The translations under genes and the position numbers were made by a program. Of a DNA stretch of 32,135 bases, positions 9,401 to 17,453 are shown piece by piece. The notes under the pieces are model-generated. The model saw only the letters and a program-made list of their open reading frames with translations, had not been told where the DNA came from and did no database searches. Position 1 is the stretch's first letter; the number at the start of each line of letters is the position of its first letter. Source of the stretch: Chitinophagaceae bacterium (GTDB taxonomy: Bacteria; Bacteroidota; Bacteroidia; Chitinophagales; Chitinophagaceae); NCBI GenBank assembly GCA_025351145.1, contig JANXWM010000110.1, positions 1 through 32,135 of the forward strand. Reading direction: 5' to 3'.

Positions 9401-11605
9401 GTTGCACCTGTTGCTTCAGATGGAAACAATACATGGAATACCAATAGTTTTGTATACCTGCCCGGCAGTAATTTTGGCTATAATCAGTCGCATGTATATC
9501 AGCATTTAAAATCTTCTGTTGAAAGGATTTACATTGATAGTTTTAGCCGGAAATGGATGTTTACACCAGATTCTTCTGCTATAAAAATTATTAATTCCGT
9601 TTTTTCTTCAACGTACGATATACCTGCGGATTTCCAAGTACAGATCAATGGGGCAACAATTGCTGCAAGTGCCTGCCTCGGGCATTCAGTTATATTCAAT
9701 GTTTTTGATCCTTTAACACTTAAACCACTTTATAATCAAAAGGTTCCTTCTACTGTTCCTTCGGGTACTTATGGCCAGTTTATGGGCAGTGCAGTTACCT
9801 GTGATGGAAGCGGAAAAATTGGCACAGCAAATAATTTCGAATTCTCTTATTTAGATTCAACTGTTGCCGGAACACCCGCGGGTAGAAGGTTGATGAGGGA
9901 TTTTTTAGATTGGGTACCCAATGGTTACATTGTTACTGCAAGGGTCATATTGAATGATCTCAATAATAGCGGCAATTTCAACACCCAACCCTATGTTGAT
10001 AGCTGGAAAAAAGATTCTATTTACTACGGCAAAGGAAATACCGCTTACGATCGTTTCATGAATGCTGGTTTTACCGGTTTTGATCAATACACTTATCCGC
10101 GGATATGGGCTTTTGTGTACGCTAAAAATAATGCATCCGTTTCAGCTGCATGGGTACTTTCTCAAAACATAAATGATCAGATAACATTAGTAAAAAATGT
10201 GGCAACACCCGATACATTAGGCTATATTACCTCCCCATCTTTTGGCCCTGCCGCGGCGTGGAAACAGGTAAAATGGCGCGGCTCATCTGTTGATGCAGGC
10301 CCGGGAGATTTTGTAACCGTTGATGTGGTTGGTGTTTCCTTAACCGGCACCGAAACTACTTTGTACACACTTACAAATGCGCAGCAGGATTTTGATATAT
10401 CATCAGTTAATGTGTCTCAATATCCATATTTAAAGCTGCGTATGCGTAATGCGGACAGTATTAACCTTACGCCATACCAGTTGCGTTACTGGCGCATTCT
10501 TTACGATCCTGTACCCGAAGGTGCCCTTGCACCCAATATCCTGTTTACATTTAAAGACACTTTGAATATTGGCGAGCAATCACCGTTTTCTATTGCATTC
10601 AAAAATATAAGCGATGTGCCTTTTAGCGACAGTATAAAAGTAAACTTCACGGTTACCGATGCAAGTAATGTAACCAGTATTTTACCCGTTTCAAGATTGA
10701 AGAAATTAAGCCCGGGAGATACCGCAACCATTACTTACTTAATGGATTCGAAAAATTTCAATGGAAAGAATAAGCTTTTCCTTGATGTTAACCCGGATAA
10801 TGACCAGCCGGAACAATATCACTTTAATAATATACTCTATAAAGATTTCGCTGTAGCTTCTGATGATTATAAACCTGTGCTTGATGTTACTTTCGATGGT
10901 ATCCATATATTGAATAATGATATTGTATCTTCTTTGCCACATATACTTATTAAACTGAAAGACGAATCTAAATTTCTTTTGCTCAATGATACGGCATTGC
11001 TAAAAGTGCAACTGCAATATCCCGATGGAAGTTTAAGAAGGTTTTATTTTAATAACGACACGCTCAGGTTTACGCCTGCTACTCCGGGAGGAACAGAAAA
11101 TACGGCTACGGTTGATTTTACGCCTTTCTTCCTCGAAGATGGAACTTACCAGTTAATTGTTCATGGACAGGATCAAAAAGGCAACACGGCGGGCAATACA
11201 GATTATACAGTATCGTTCCAGGTGTACAATAAGCCCATGATCAGTAATATGTTTAATTACCCCAATCCATTTACTACATCAACGGCATTTGTATTTACGG
11301 TAACAGGCAGTGTGCTGCCGCAGAATATACGTATACAGGTGCTCACCATTACAGGTAAAATTGTAAAAGAAATTACCAAAGAAGAACTCGGGCCATTGCA
11401 TATAGGCAGAAATATTACTGAATATAAATGGGATGGCACGGATATGTACGGACAAAAATTAGCCAACGGTGTTTACCTATACCGCGTAATAACCAACCTA
11501 AATGGTAAACAGTTGGATAAGTTCAATACCACCAACGGAGACAGCCAGATAAGTACTGATAAATATTTCAACAAAGGATATGGAAAAATGTATTTAATGA
11601 GGTGA
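6482..11605 (+). CDS. C25-family cysteine peptidase, putative T9SS sortase (PorU / PorU2-like)
   Basis: 1707 aa; signal peptide; candidate catalytic His (LLNYFGHSA) and Cys (VFLVNGCNAG) as in C25 peptidases; FlgD-like C-terminal domain (NYPNPFTTST...YKWDGTDMYGQKLANGVYLYR). Confidence 0.85.
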   Translation: MRKFVLILILLFTAHFVQAQLLNNEWIDYSKTYYKFKVGTTGLYHINQNVLSSNGLGNIPAEQFQLWRNGEQVALYTSVSTGVLPAGGYIEFWGKRNDGKPDKALYKNGANQLSDALSLETDTASYFLTVNTAGNNFRIADAVNDVANNTLAPEPYFLYDYRLDYQQRINWGKPVYFGEYVYSSTYDLGEFWASNEIYPLNPMQLVSDTLHVASNGPDATLQVSFVGNSFLGSNRIVKVDVNGTNVMSNKLTTINAIVFNDTFPLSLISNKSVANFSFINGNGDLNDRMAVGFVDLKYPRLFDFGAQQNFEFTLPASVLGNYLEVSNFKWGNSVAPVLYDLTNNKRYTANTAQAGILRYALPASATDRKLVLASEDGSNLNIINSLIKRNFTDYTNSSNQGDYLIISNKILFGASTAIDEYRQYRNSTAGGSFNAKIVDIEEIVDQFAYGIKLHPLSIKNFLKFARSKFTIAPKFVFLIGKAVTYNEYRENENSPFDNKLNLVPTFGWPASDNLLASDNYAPIAATPIGRLAAISPEEVQAYLGKIKTYEQAQQSTVQTIDSKAWMKTMVHVVGANDPSLDYLGSYLNSYRDTIQGPLYGANVTTFSRLTTGPETPLTNALMAQLFNNGISLLNYFGHSAATALDYNLNSPEQFSNYGKYPVFLVNGCNAGNIYSFDTSRLSQITSLSENFVFAKDKGAIAFIASSHFGVANYLDEYNKAFYSSLAGPGYSQGIAINMESAALRLINNKYLDSTTRYLHAEENVLHGDPALKINPHSKPDFVVEDSKVIIDPAFISVADNSFKIKAYFYNIGMALKDSVSILIKRQYPDGSMVTLVDKKIKSLTFIDSVLLTVLINPAKDIGTNKLIVSVDNKNEFDELSELNNTVTKTFEIYEDGLKPIYPYNFSIVNRSNIKLTASTANPLMTLKQYVMQIDTTELFNSPLRYSETITSVGGVLEFNPGISFTDSTVYYWRVAPVASDGNNTWNTNSFVYLPGSNFGYNQSHVYQHLKSSVERIYIDSFSRKWMFTPDSSAIKIINSVFSSTYDIPADFQVQINGATIAASACLGHSVIFNVFDPLTLKPLYNQKVPSTVPSGTYGQFMGSAVTCDGSGKIGTANNFEFSYLDSTVAGTPAGRRLMRDFLDWVPNGYIVTARVILNDLNNSGNFNTQPYVDSWKKDSIYYGKGNTAYDRFMNAGFTGFDQYTYPRIWAFVYAKNNASVSAAWVLSQNINDQITLVKNVATPDTLGYITSPSFGPAAAWKQVKWRGSSVDAGPGDFVTVDVVGVSLTGTETTLYTLTNAQQDFDISSVNVSQYPYLKLRMRNADSINLTPYQLRYWRILYDPVPEGALAPNILFTFKDTLNIGEQSPFSIAFKNISDVPFSDSIKVNFTVTDASNVTSILPVSRLKKLSPGDTATITYLMDSKNFNGKNKLFLDVNPDNDQPEQYHFNNILYKDFAVASDDYKPVLDVTFDGIHILNNDIVSSLPHILIKLKDESKFLLLNDTALLKVQLQYPDGSLRRFYFNNDTLRFTPATPGGTENTATVDFTPFFLEDGTYQLIVHGQDQKGNTAGNTDYTVSFQVYNKPMISNMFNYPNPFTTSTAFVFTVTGSVLPQNIRIQVLTITGKIVKEITKEELGPLHIGRNITEYKWDGTDMYGQKLANGVYLYRVITNLNGKQLDKFNTTNGDSQISTDKYFNKGYGKMYLMR

Positions 11606-11615
11606 TATTTGCAGC

Positions 11616-11993
11616 ATGAACAGAGTTGGCATTGGAACAAGAACACTCAATTTTCTCATTGATTCGGCAATCATTTTTGTAATCACCTACATAGTAAACA
11701 CAGGTTGGGTATTTTACGCACAGTATTACCACGTTTACTATGTGCAGTTTCCTTATATTTTTATGATGGTGCAGTTTGTGTATTATCTTTTTTTCGAACT
11801 GCTTTTTGCACGCACCCCCGGCAAGTGGCTTACCTACAGTAAAGTGGTAAATGCAAAAGACGGCAGGCCATCCTTCATTCAGTTTTTAGTACGAAGTTTT
11901 ATAAGAATATTTCCTGTAGATTGTTTTTTCATTCCATTTCTCGATAAAACCCTCCACGATTACCTCAGCAAAACCGAAGTGGTAGAAGTATAA
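11616..11993 (+). CDS. RDD family membrane protein
   Basis: RTLNFLIDSAIIF N-terminus, PGKWLTYSKVVNAKDGRPSFIQFLVRSFIRI motif typical of RDD. Confidence 0.85.
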   Translation: MNRVGIGTRTLNFLIDSAIIFVITYIVNTGWVFYAQYYHVYYVQFPYIFMMVQFVYYLFFELLFARTPGKWLTYSKVVNAKDGRPSFIQFLVRSFIRIFPVDCFFIPFLDKTLHDYLSKTEVVEV

Positions 11994-12180
11994 TAATTTC
12001 AAAAAATGATGTACCCGGCTGTAGAGCTTTTATGAAGCTTTACTTGCGTCGCACTCTTGTACATTCGGATTATGACTGAGCTTTTACCGAAGCGTAGATT
12101 GAAGCGGTAAAAAAAGTATTGGCGCACTATTTAGCAAAAAAAAAGCTCTATAAAGTATTGATAAGCGATATCCGGTTTTT

Positions 12181-12211
12181 TTGGTGATGGGGTTTGGTAC
12201 GCCTATATTTG
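12181..12211 (+). promoter_or_regulatory. Promoter of E3 cargo ORF
   Basis: TTG (12181-12183), 20-nt spacer, TATATTTG (12204-12211), matching TTG/TAnnTTTG. Confidence 0.65.
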
Positions 12212-12238
12212 AGTTGTGGGTAATTTTTTGATGACTTA

Positions 12239-12673
12239 ATGTATAAGTATATGACAAACCTGTCTTATTTCTTTCCAATTTTATTTGTAGGTATGTGGAT
12301 TTTAGTTACGTTCATTATCTCCAAATTTGGTTGGGCAGATCTTGCAGCAAAATATAAAGTGGAAGATACATTTATAGGAAGTAGAATCGGTATAATTTCA
12401 GCTTCGATTAACAGCGCCAATTATCGAAATGCAATAATTCTAAAATACAATGAAGAAGGGATTTATTTAAAAACAATTTTCTTATTTCGATTATTCCATG
12501 ATCCCATTTTAATTCCATGGAAAGAAATCAAAGAAGTTCGGGGCAAAAAATTTCTATTCTTTAATCCCAAACAGTTAATAGTTGGAAGCCCTTTTGTTGC
12601 AACGATTACGATAAGTAGTTCAACGTTTTCAAAATTTGAAACCGATTACCTTTTACATTCTATATCTAAGTAG
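12239..12673 (+). CDS. Small hypothetical membrane-anchored protein (E3 cargo)
   Basis: 144-aa intact ORF, N-terminal TM then ISSSTFSKF/IPWKEIKEV PH-like pattern; own promoter. Confidence 0.75.
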   Translation: MYKYMTNLSYFFPILFVGMWILVTFIISKFGWADLAAKYKVEDTFIGSRIGIISASINSANYRNAIILKYNEEGIYLKTIFLFRLFHDPILIPWKEIKEVRGKKFLFFNPKQLIVGSPFVATITISSSTFSKFETDYLLHSISK

Positions 12674-12909
12674 GATTTATCCAATCCATTCCACACTGAA
12701 TAAAGCAATTCTCGCTTCAATCTCGCTAAGGCAAAGCTCATCACTCGCTTCAATCTACGCTTCGGTAAAAGTTCAATATATAATCCAACCGTACAAGTGT
12801 GCGACGCAAGTAAAGCTTAATAACAGTTAATTTGCTTAGTTCAAAATATCAACTATTCTGTTTGCCAAACACATTGCTGAACAGATAATTTTACAAAGTG
12901 AGTTATGTG

Positions 12910-12943
12910 CAAAAAAAAAGGCCACACAAACTGTGTGGCCTTT
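12910..12943 (-). terminator. Rho-independent terminator of HPF gene
   Basis: aggccacacaaactgtgtggcct stem-loop with T-tract on minus strand, just 3' of 12950. Confidence 0.85.
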
Positions 12944-12949
12944 AAATTT

Positions 12950-13249
12950 TTAAGCTGCTAATTTTTCTTTTTTTCGTTTTATTTGTGTTACTAATGAGTC
13001 TAATGCACAATCAAAAGATTCTTCAAAAGACTTGGAAGATGCTTTTACAAAAAAATTGTGCCTGGGCACCTGCACCCTGATTTCTGCGATCTTGTCCTTA
13101 ATTGTGTGCACTACATTATCGAGCTTCAGAAATACATCAACCTTTACAATTTTGTCGTGAAAAGTACCAAGCTTTTCAAGTTTTTTGTTTACGTACTCTG
13201 TTAAACTTACATCGGCATCAAAGTGCACTGTCTGGATGTTAACGTTCAT
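12950..13249 (-). CDS. hpf: Ribosome hibernation-promoting factor, HPF/YfiA family
   Basis: MNVNIQTVHFDADVSLTEYVNKKLEKL...FDCALDSLVTQIKRKKEKL; 99 aa. Confidence 0.93.
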   Translation of the reverse strand: MNVNIQTVHFDADVSLTEYVNKKLEKLGTFHDKIVKVDVFLKLDNVVHTIKDKIAEIRVQVPRHNFFVKASSKSFEESFDCALDSLVTQIKRKKEKLAA

Positions 13250-13423
13250 AGCATACCGCTTTTTAAAAGGTGAACAATAAATAAAGAACTTATACTAAAA
13301 AGTTCTTTCATGGATATTTGATTACAGTATGTAAATTAGAACTTACTGAACATAAAATCAAATTTTGAAGCAACTATTTATAGCCTGTTTGTGTAAATTT
13401 TCTGGTAAAAATTATATACCGGT

Positions 13424-14332
13424 TTAAGCTTTAGGGTGGGCTTTTTTATGAACGTCTTTCAGCTTTTCAATAGTGTTATGGGTATATACCTGAGTTGCTG
13501 CAAGGCTTGTATGACCAAGCAATTCTTTTACTGCATTAAGATCGGCACCATGGTTCATTAAATGTGTGGCAAAAGTGTGGCGTAATACGTGCGGGCTTTT
13601 CTTTTCAAGTGTAGTTACCATACCAAGATATTTCTTTACCGTGTTATAAACATATTTAGGGTATAGTGGTTTTCCTTTGTCATTTACCAAAACCTGGGTA
13701 ACACCCGGCAACCTCGCCGGTTTTTGCGATAAGTAATCTTTTATGTCGTTAAGCAGGTCTTTCGATACAGGGATAATCCTTTCTTTATTGCCTTTGCCCA
13801 ATACCTTTAATTGCGAATAACCTTCATCAACCTGCTGCTCTTTAAGGCCGGTCAATTCGCTCAAACGCATGCCTGTATGGTAAAGCAGCGATAAGATAAG
13901 CCTGTCGGTTTTGCCTTTCCAGTCATCACCAAATTCAACATACTTAAATAGTGTATCTGTATTTTTTTCTTCAACAAAAGTGGGCAGCCGTTTGCTGATT
14001 TTTGGCGAAATAATGGTAACCATAGGAGTCTTTGTAATAACTCCCTGTTTTACCATGTATTTGAAAAACGATTTAAGGGCCGATATTTTACGGTTAATAC
14101 TTTTGGCGCTTATGTTATCTGCTTTTAAATCAGCGAGCCATGAACGTATAAAGGAAGCGGTAATTGAATCTGCCGGCGTTTCGCCGTATTGGCCGGAAAG
14201 GAAAACGAAGAATTGTTCAAGATCGTTACGATAGGAGATAATAGTATGCTGGGAATACCTTTTTTCAAATGTAAGGTAGCTTAAAAATGATTGTACATGT
14301 GTATAATGAGGTAGTAACATAGAAACAGCCAT
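13424..14332 (-). CDS. Tyrosine-type recombinase, XerC/XerD family
   Basis: HTGMRLSELTGL, HVLRHTFATHLMNHGADLNAVKELLGHTSLAATQVYTH catalytic motifs; start may be internal ATG at 14320. Confidence 0.93.
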   Translation of the reverse strand: MAVSMLLPHYTHVQSFLSYLTFEKRYSQHTIISYRNDLEQFFVFLSGQYGETPADSITASFIRSWLADLKADNISAKSINRKISALKSFFKYMVKQGVITKTPMVTIISPKISKRLPTFVEEKNTDTLFKYVEFGDDWKGKTDRLILSLLYHTGMRLSELTGLKEQQVDEGYSQLKVLGKGNKERIIPVSKDLLNDIKDYLSQKPARLPGVTQVLVNDKGKPLYPKYVYNTVKKYLGMVTTLEKKSPHVLRHTFATHLMNHGADLNAVKELLGHTSLAATQVYTHNTIEKLKDVHKKAHPKA

Positions 14333-14381
14333 AAAGTTACAAACCTTATGGCTGTGAATTATATCCGGGTAAAATATTACC

Positions 14382-14579
14382 TTATTTTTCTATTACTCCG
14401 CTGGCTATCTGCTGTTTGTATGCAGCTTTCAAAACTTCCTGACGGCGTTTGATGGACGGCTTTATAAAACTCTGGCGTTCCCTTAACTGAAGCAGTACTT
14501 TACTTTTTTCAAACTTCTTCTTGTACTTCTTAAGCGCCTTGTCTATGTTTTCGCAGTCTTTTGAATCGATGATAAGCAT
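14382..14579 (-). CDS. rpsU: 30S ribosomal protein bS21
   Basis: 65-aa, IDKALKKYKKKFEKSKVLLQLRERQSFIKPSIKRR. Confidence 0.93.
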   Translation of the reverse strand: MLIIDSKDCENIDKALKKYKKKFEKSKVLLQLRERQSFIKPSIKRRQEVLKAAYKQQIASGVIEK

Positions 14580-14785
14580 ATTTGTTATACCTCCTTACGG
14601 CATTTTTTAGGAGTGCAAAGATATAGATTCAAATCTTATATCCAAATCGAAATTTCAAATGTTTTTTACCGGGCAAAAGAACACCAATTTGGCTTTACTT
14701 GCTCCCGAAGCTTCGGGAGCACTCTTGTACGGTTGGATTATATATTGAGCTTTACCGAAGCGGAGATTGAAGCGGAGCTTTGCTT

Positions 14786-15061
14786 TTATTCAATAATAAG
14801 TTTAACTTGTTGTCCTTCTACAAAATGGTTGTTGGCAAGCCATTTCATTGAAAGTGGTCGGAAAACAAATATGTCAAACTGCGGAACTCCGTGTTCATCA
14901 TGTAAGGGACGCATTTCTGTGTAATTATAAATTGGAATGTCTCCAAAAAGACAGCCCTCGGGTATATTAAAGTCATTCCTATTTCCCAGGTGTCGGGCAA
15001 AGATAAAATTCCCTCTGTTATGATGCCATTTGACTTCTATTACTTCAAACTCGTATGTCAT
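14786..15061 (-). CDS. Small hypothetical protein (E4 cargo)
   Basis: 91-aa intact ORF MTYEFEVIEVKWHHNRGNFIFARHLG...; own promoter homologous to that of the E3 cargo. Confidence 0.75.
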   Translation of the reverse strand: MTYEFEVIEVKWHHNRGNFIFARHLGNRNDFNIPEGCLFGDIPIYNYTEMRPLHDEHGVPQFDIFVFRPLSMKWLANNHFVEGQQVKLIIE

Positions 15062-15089
15062 TTTACTGTTCAGTAAGTTACTGCCAACT

Positions 15090-15120
15090 CAAAAATACCC
15101 GAACTAACCCCCTTTACCAA
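15090..15120 (-). promoter_or_regulatory. Promoter of E4 cargo ORF
   Basis: Minus strand TTG (15120-15118), 20-nt spacer, TATTTTTG (15097-15090). Confidence 0.65.
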
Positions 15121-15287
15121 AAAATTCAGTTATTAACGCTAAATGCTTTTCGCAGATGTTGGTGCCCCTGCCAACTTCAATCCAGTTCGATCTACGCTAA
15201 GGTAAAAGCCCAATATATAATCCAACAGTACAAGAGTGCGACGCAACGAAGGCTTCATAGTATGCCATCTGTCCGGCTGCAAAAAAT

Positions 15288-17168
15288 CTATTTCTTTAAA
15301 TCAAGCACCCACATTGTTTTGGGAGGAATAGAAGATTTTTCGGTAATGCTTATTTCTGTTTTGCTTACTACATTATTCGCTTTAGTAAAACCTTTGGTTC
15401 TTTCTGTATACTTGCTAAAGTCAATATCTTTTGCGGCATCGTTGGTGTTTACTACGCACATTACGGTTTGCTGCGCATCGTACCTGAAGTATACATATAC
15501 CCCATCTTCGGGAACAAACTGCATGGTTTTGCCCGTTTTAATTGCGCTGGAATGCATGCGGAATTGTGCCAGCGCTTTTACATAATTATACGCTTCATTT
15601 TCCTGCGGAGAACGGCCTTCTGCAACAAATTTATTTTGTGGATCGTTTGCCCAGCCACCGGGAAAATCCCTGCGTACTTCTGCATCAGATGGGTTTTTAA
15701 AATTCTTCATCAATATCTCTGTGCCATAATATAACTGCGGTATGCCGCGCTGTGTTAACAACAGACCAATGCCCATTTTGTATTTACTAAAGTCTTCGCC
15801 TATTACGGAGTAAAACCTGTCCTGGTCGTGGTTATCGAGAAATATGGCGTTGCGCATGGGATCTTTGTAAAGCATATCCTGCAGCAAGGTGTTGTATAAT
15901 TTTGTAATGCCGCTACCCCAGCCAAAACCTTCGTTTAATGCAGAGAGTGTGCCGCCCTGCCATTGAAAATCTGTTACGCCCAGCAGGTTGCTTTTCCATA
16001 CAATATTGATGTTGTTCTGACTGTAATAAGCCTGCTCCAAAACACTCTGCATGGTTGTTTCGCCGAATATGGTTATGTGCGGATATTCTTTGTATAAAGC
16101 TGCGTTTATATTATTTAGAAAATCGCGGTCGCTGTAGAAATAAGTATCCACACGCCAGCCGTCGATACCAAATTCTTCCACTGTCCACAATGCATGCTGA
16201 ATAAGGAAATTCGCCACGAAAGGATTCCGTTGGTTTACATCTGGAAGAAATGGTGTAAACCATCCGTTAACCGTTAAATTTTTATCCCGTTCAGAAGCAT
16301 AAGGGTCTACCAGCGGCTGATCTTTATAAGGTGTGTTGGTATATTGCGGCCATTGGTTAAACCAGTCTTTTGCCGGTGGGTCGAGGAATAAAAAATGTTT
16401 GTTGCCAATATGATTATACACTGCATCCTGTATAATTTTTAAATGATGCGCATGGGCAGCATCGATCATCTTTTTGTAAGCATCATTGCCGCCAAAACGC
16501 CTGTCAATCTGGTAATGATCGGTAAAGCCATAGCCATGATAAGCGCTGCGCATGGCACCGCCTTCATCGGTAAGTGACTGATCATTTTCCACAACTGGCG
16601 TTAACCATAAAGCTGTTGCACCAAGGTCGTTAAAATAATCAAGGTGGTTGGTAATGCCCTGCAGGTCGCCACCATGACGAAGGAAAGGGTTGTTACGGTC
16701 GCTCTGCGTATCGTTCATGTCAGCAAACTTATCGTTGGATGGATCGCCATTGCTGAACCTGTCTGGCATCAAGAGATAAATAAAATCGGCAGAGGTAACA
16801 CCCTGAGCAAATGCAGAGCCATTGCCGGTTCTGCGGGTTTTTAATGGCCATGCAACAGCATGCCCTTTGCCACCAGAAATAAATTCAATATTTACATTTC
16901 CGGGTTTTGCTGTTGCGGCAATTGTTATATCTACAGCAAGGTATTTTCCGTTTTCGAATTTGCTTACTTTATTTAATTGAACACCGGCATAATTAATGCG
17001 AACCTGCTCTTTGCTAAACCCGTCGTAATTGCCTTTTATTAAAAGCTGCACCTTGTTATACTTCATACCAACCCACCAGTTTGTTGGGTATATTTTTGCA
17101 TACTGAGCAAAAGAAACAGCTACACTCAGGATTGCTATGAAACATAAAACAAAAGACTTCTTTTTCAT
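15288..17168 (-). CDS. GH13 alpha-amylase family protein (cyclomaltodextrinase / neopullulanase, SusA-like)
   Basis: Signal peptide, IPT-like N-terminal domain, IIQDAVYNHIG, DGWRVDTYFY, IFGETT, FLDNHDQDR GH13 motifs. Confidence 0.93.
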   Translation of the reverse strand: MKKKSFVLCFIAILSVAVSFAQYAKIYPTNWWVGMKYNKVQLLIKGNYDGFSKEQVRINYAGVQLNKVSKFENGKYLAVDITIAATAKPGNVNIEFISGGKGHAVAWPLKTRRTGNGSAFAQGVTSADFIYLLMPDRFSNGDPSNDKFADMNDTQSDRNNPFLRHGGDLQGITNHLDYFNDLGATALWLTPVVENDQSLTDEGGAMRSAYHGYGFTDHYQIDRRFGGNDAYKKMIDAAHAHHLKIIQDAVYNHIGNKHFLFLDPPAKDWFNQWPQYTNTPYKDQPLVDPYASERDKNLTVNGWFTPFLPDVNQRNPFVANFLIQHALWTVEEFGIDGWRVDTYFYSDRDFLNNINAALYKEYPHITIFGETTMQSVLEQAYYSQNNINIVWKSNLLGVTDFQWQGGTLSALNEGFGWGSGITKLYNTLLQDMLYKDPMRNAIFLDNHDQDRFYSVIGEDFSKYKMGIGLLLTQRGIPQLYYGTEILMKNFKNPSDAEVRRDFPGGWANDPQNKFVAEGRSPQENEAYNYVKALAQFRMHSSAIKTGKTMQFVPEDGVYVYFRYDAQQTVMCVVNTNDAAKDIDFSKYTERTKGFTKANNVVSKTEISITEKSSIPPKTMWVLDLKK

Positions 17169-17200
17169 ATAAACAGCGTTTAATAATTTGAATAAATTTT

Positions 17201-17432
17201 GGGCCGGTCTTTCAGAACAAAGCTAATCGCCTGTTGCGTCGCACACTTGTACGGTTGGAACAATGTTGAGCGGAGAAACAGCCAGAACCACAAAAGCACT
17301 AAGACACTAAGGTGCACTAAGGCTTTGTGATGCTTTGCGTCTTCGTGTCTTTGTGGTTTTCTTGCTGTTCAGTATTACGAACGTACAAGAGTGCGACGCA
17401 AGTAAAGCTTAATAGCAATCCAAAAGCCCGGT
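17201..17432. repeat. Inverted-repeat element E5 (arms 17234-17252 and 17383-17401)
   Basis: ttgcgtcgcacacttgtac / gtacaagagtgcgacgcaa; ends gggccggt and aagcccggt. Confidence 0.88.
17285..17362. repeat. Nested hairpin repeat inside E5 (AACCACAAAAGCACTAAGACACTAAGG / ...CTTCGTGTCTTTGTGGTT)
   Basis: Inverted repeat read directly, unrelated to E5 arms. Confidence 0.75.
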
Positions 17433-17453
17433 ATATACAAAAATGATTAACGA

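Larger units (their letters stand above)
12012..12842. repeat. Inverted-repeat element E3 with ORF cargo (arms 12044-12062 and 12791-12809)
   Basis: ttgcgtcgcactcttgtac / gtacaagtgtgcgacgcaa; subterminal inverted modules GAGCTTTTACCGAAGCGTAGATTGAAGCG on both sides. Confidence 0.85.
14668..15279. repeat. Inverted-repeat element E4 with ORF cargo (arms 14699-14730, modified, and 15228-15246)
   Basis: Left arm ttgc-tcccgaagcttcggga-gcactcttgtac; right arm gtacaagagtgcgacgcaa; outer ends ccgggc and gtccggct. Confidence 0.82.

Noticed and set aside
12012-15279. Classical integron attC interpretation
   Set aside because: No head-to-tail cassette array, no clear RYYYAAC/GTTRRRY core pairs, and no integron integrase domain evident in the Xer-type recombinase.
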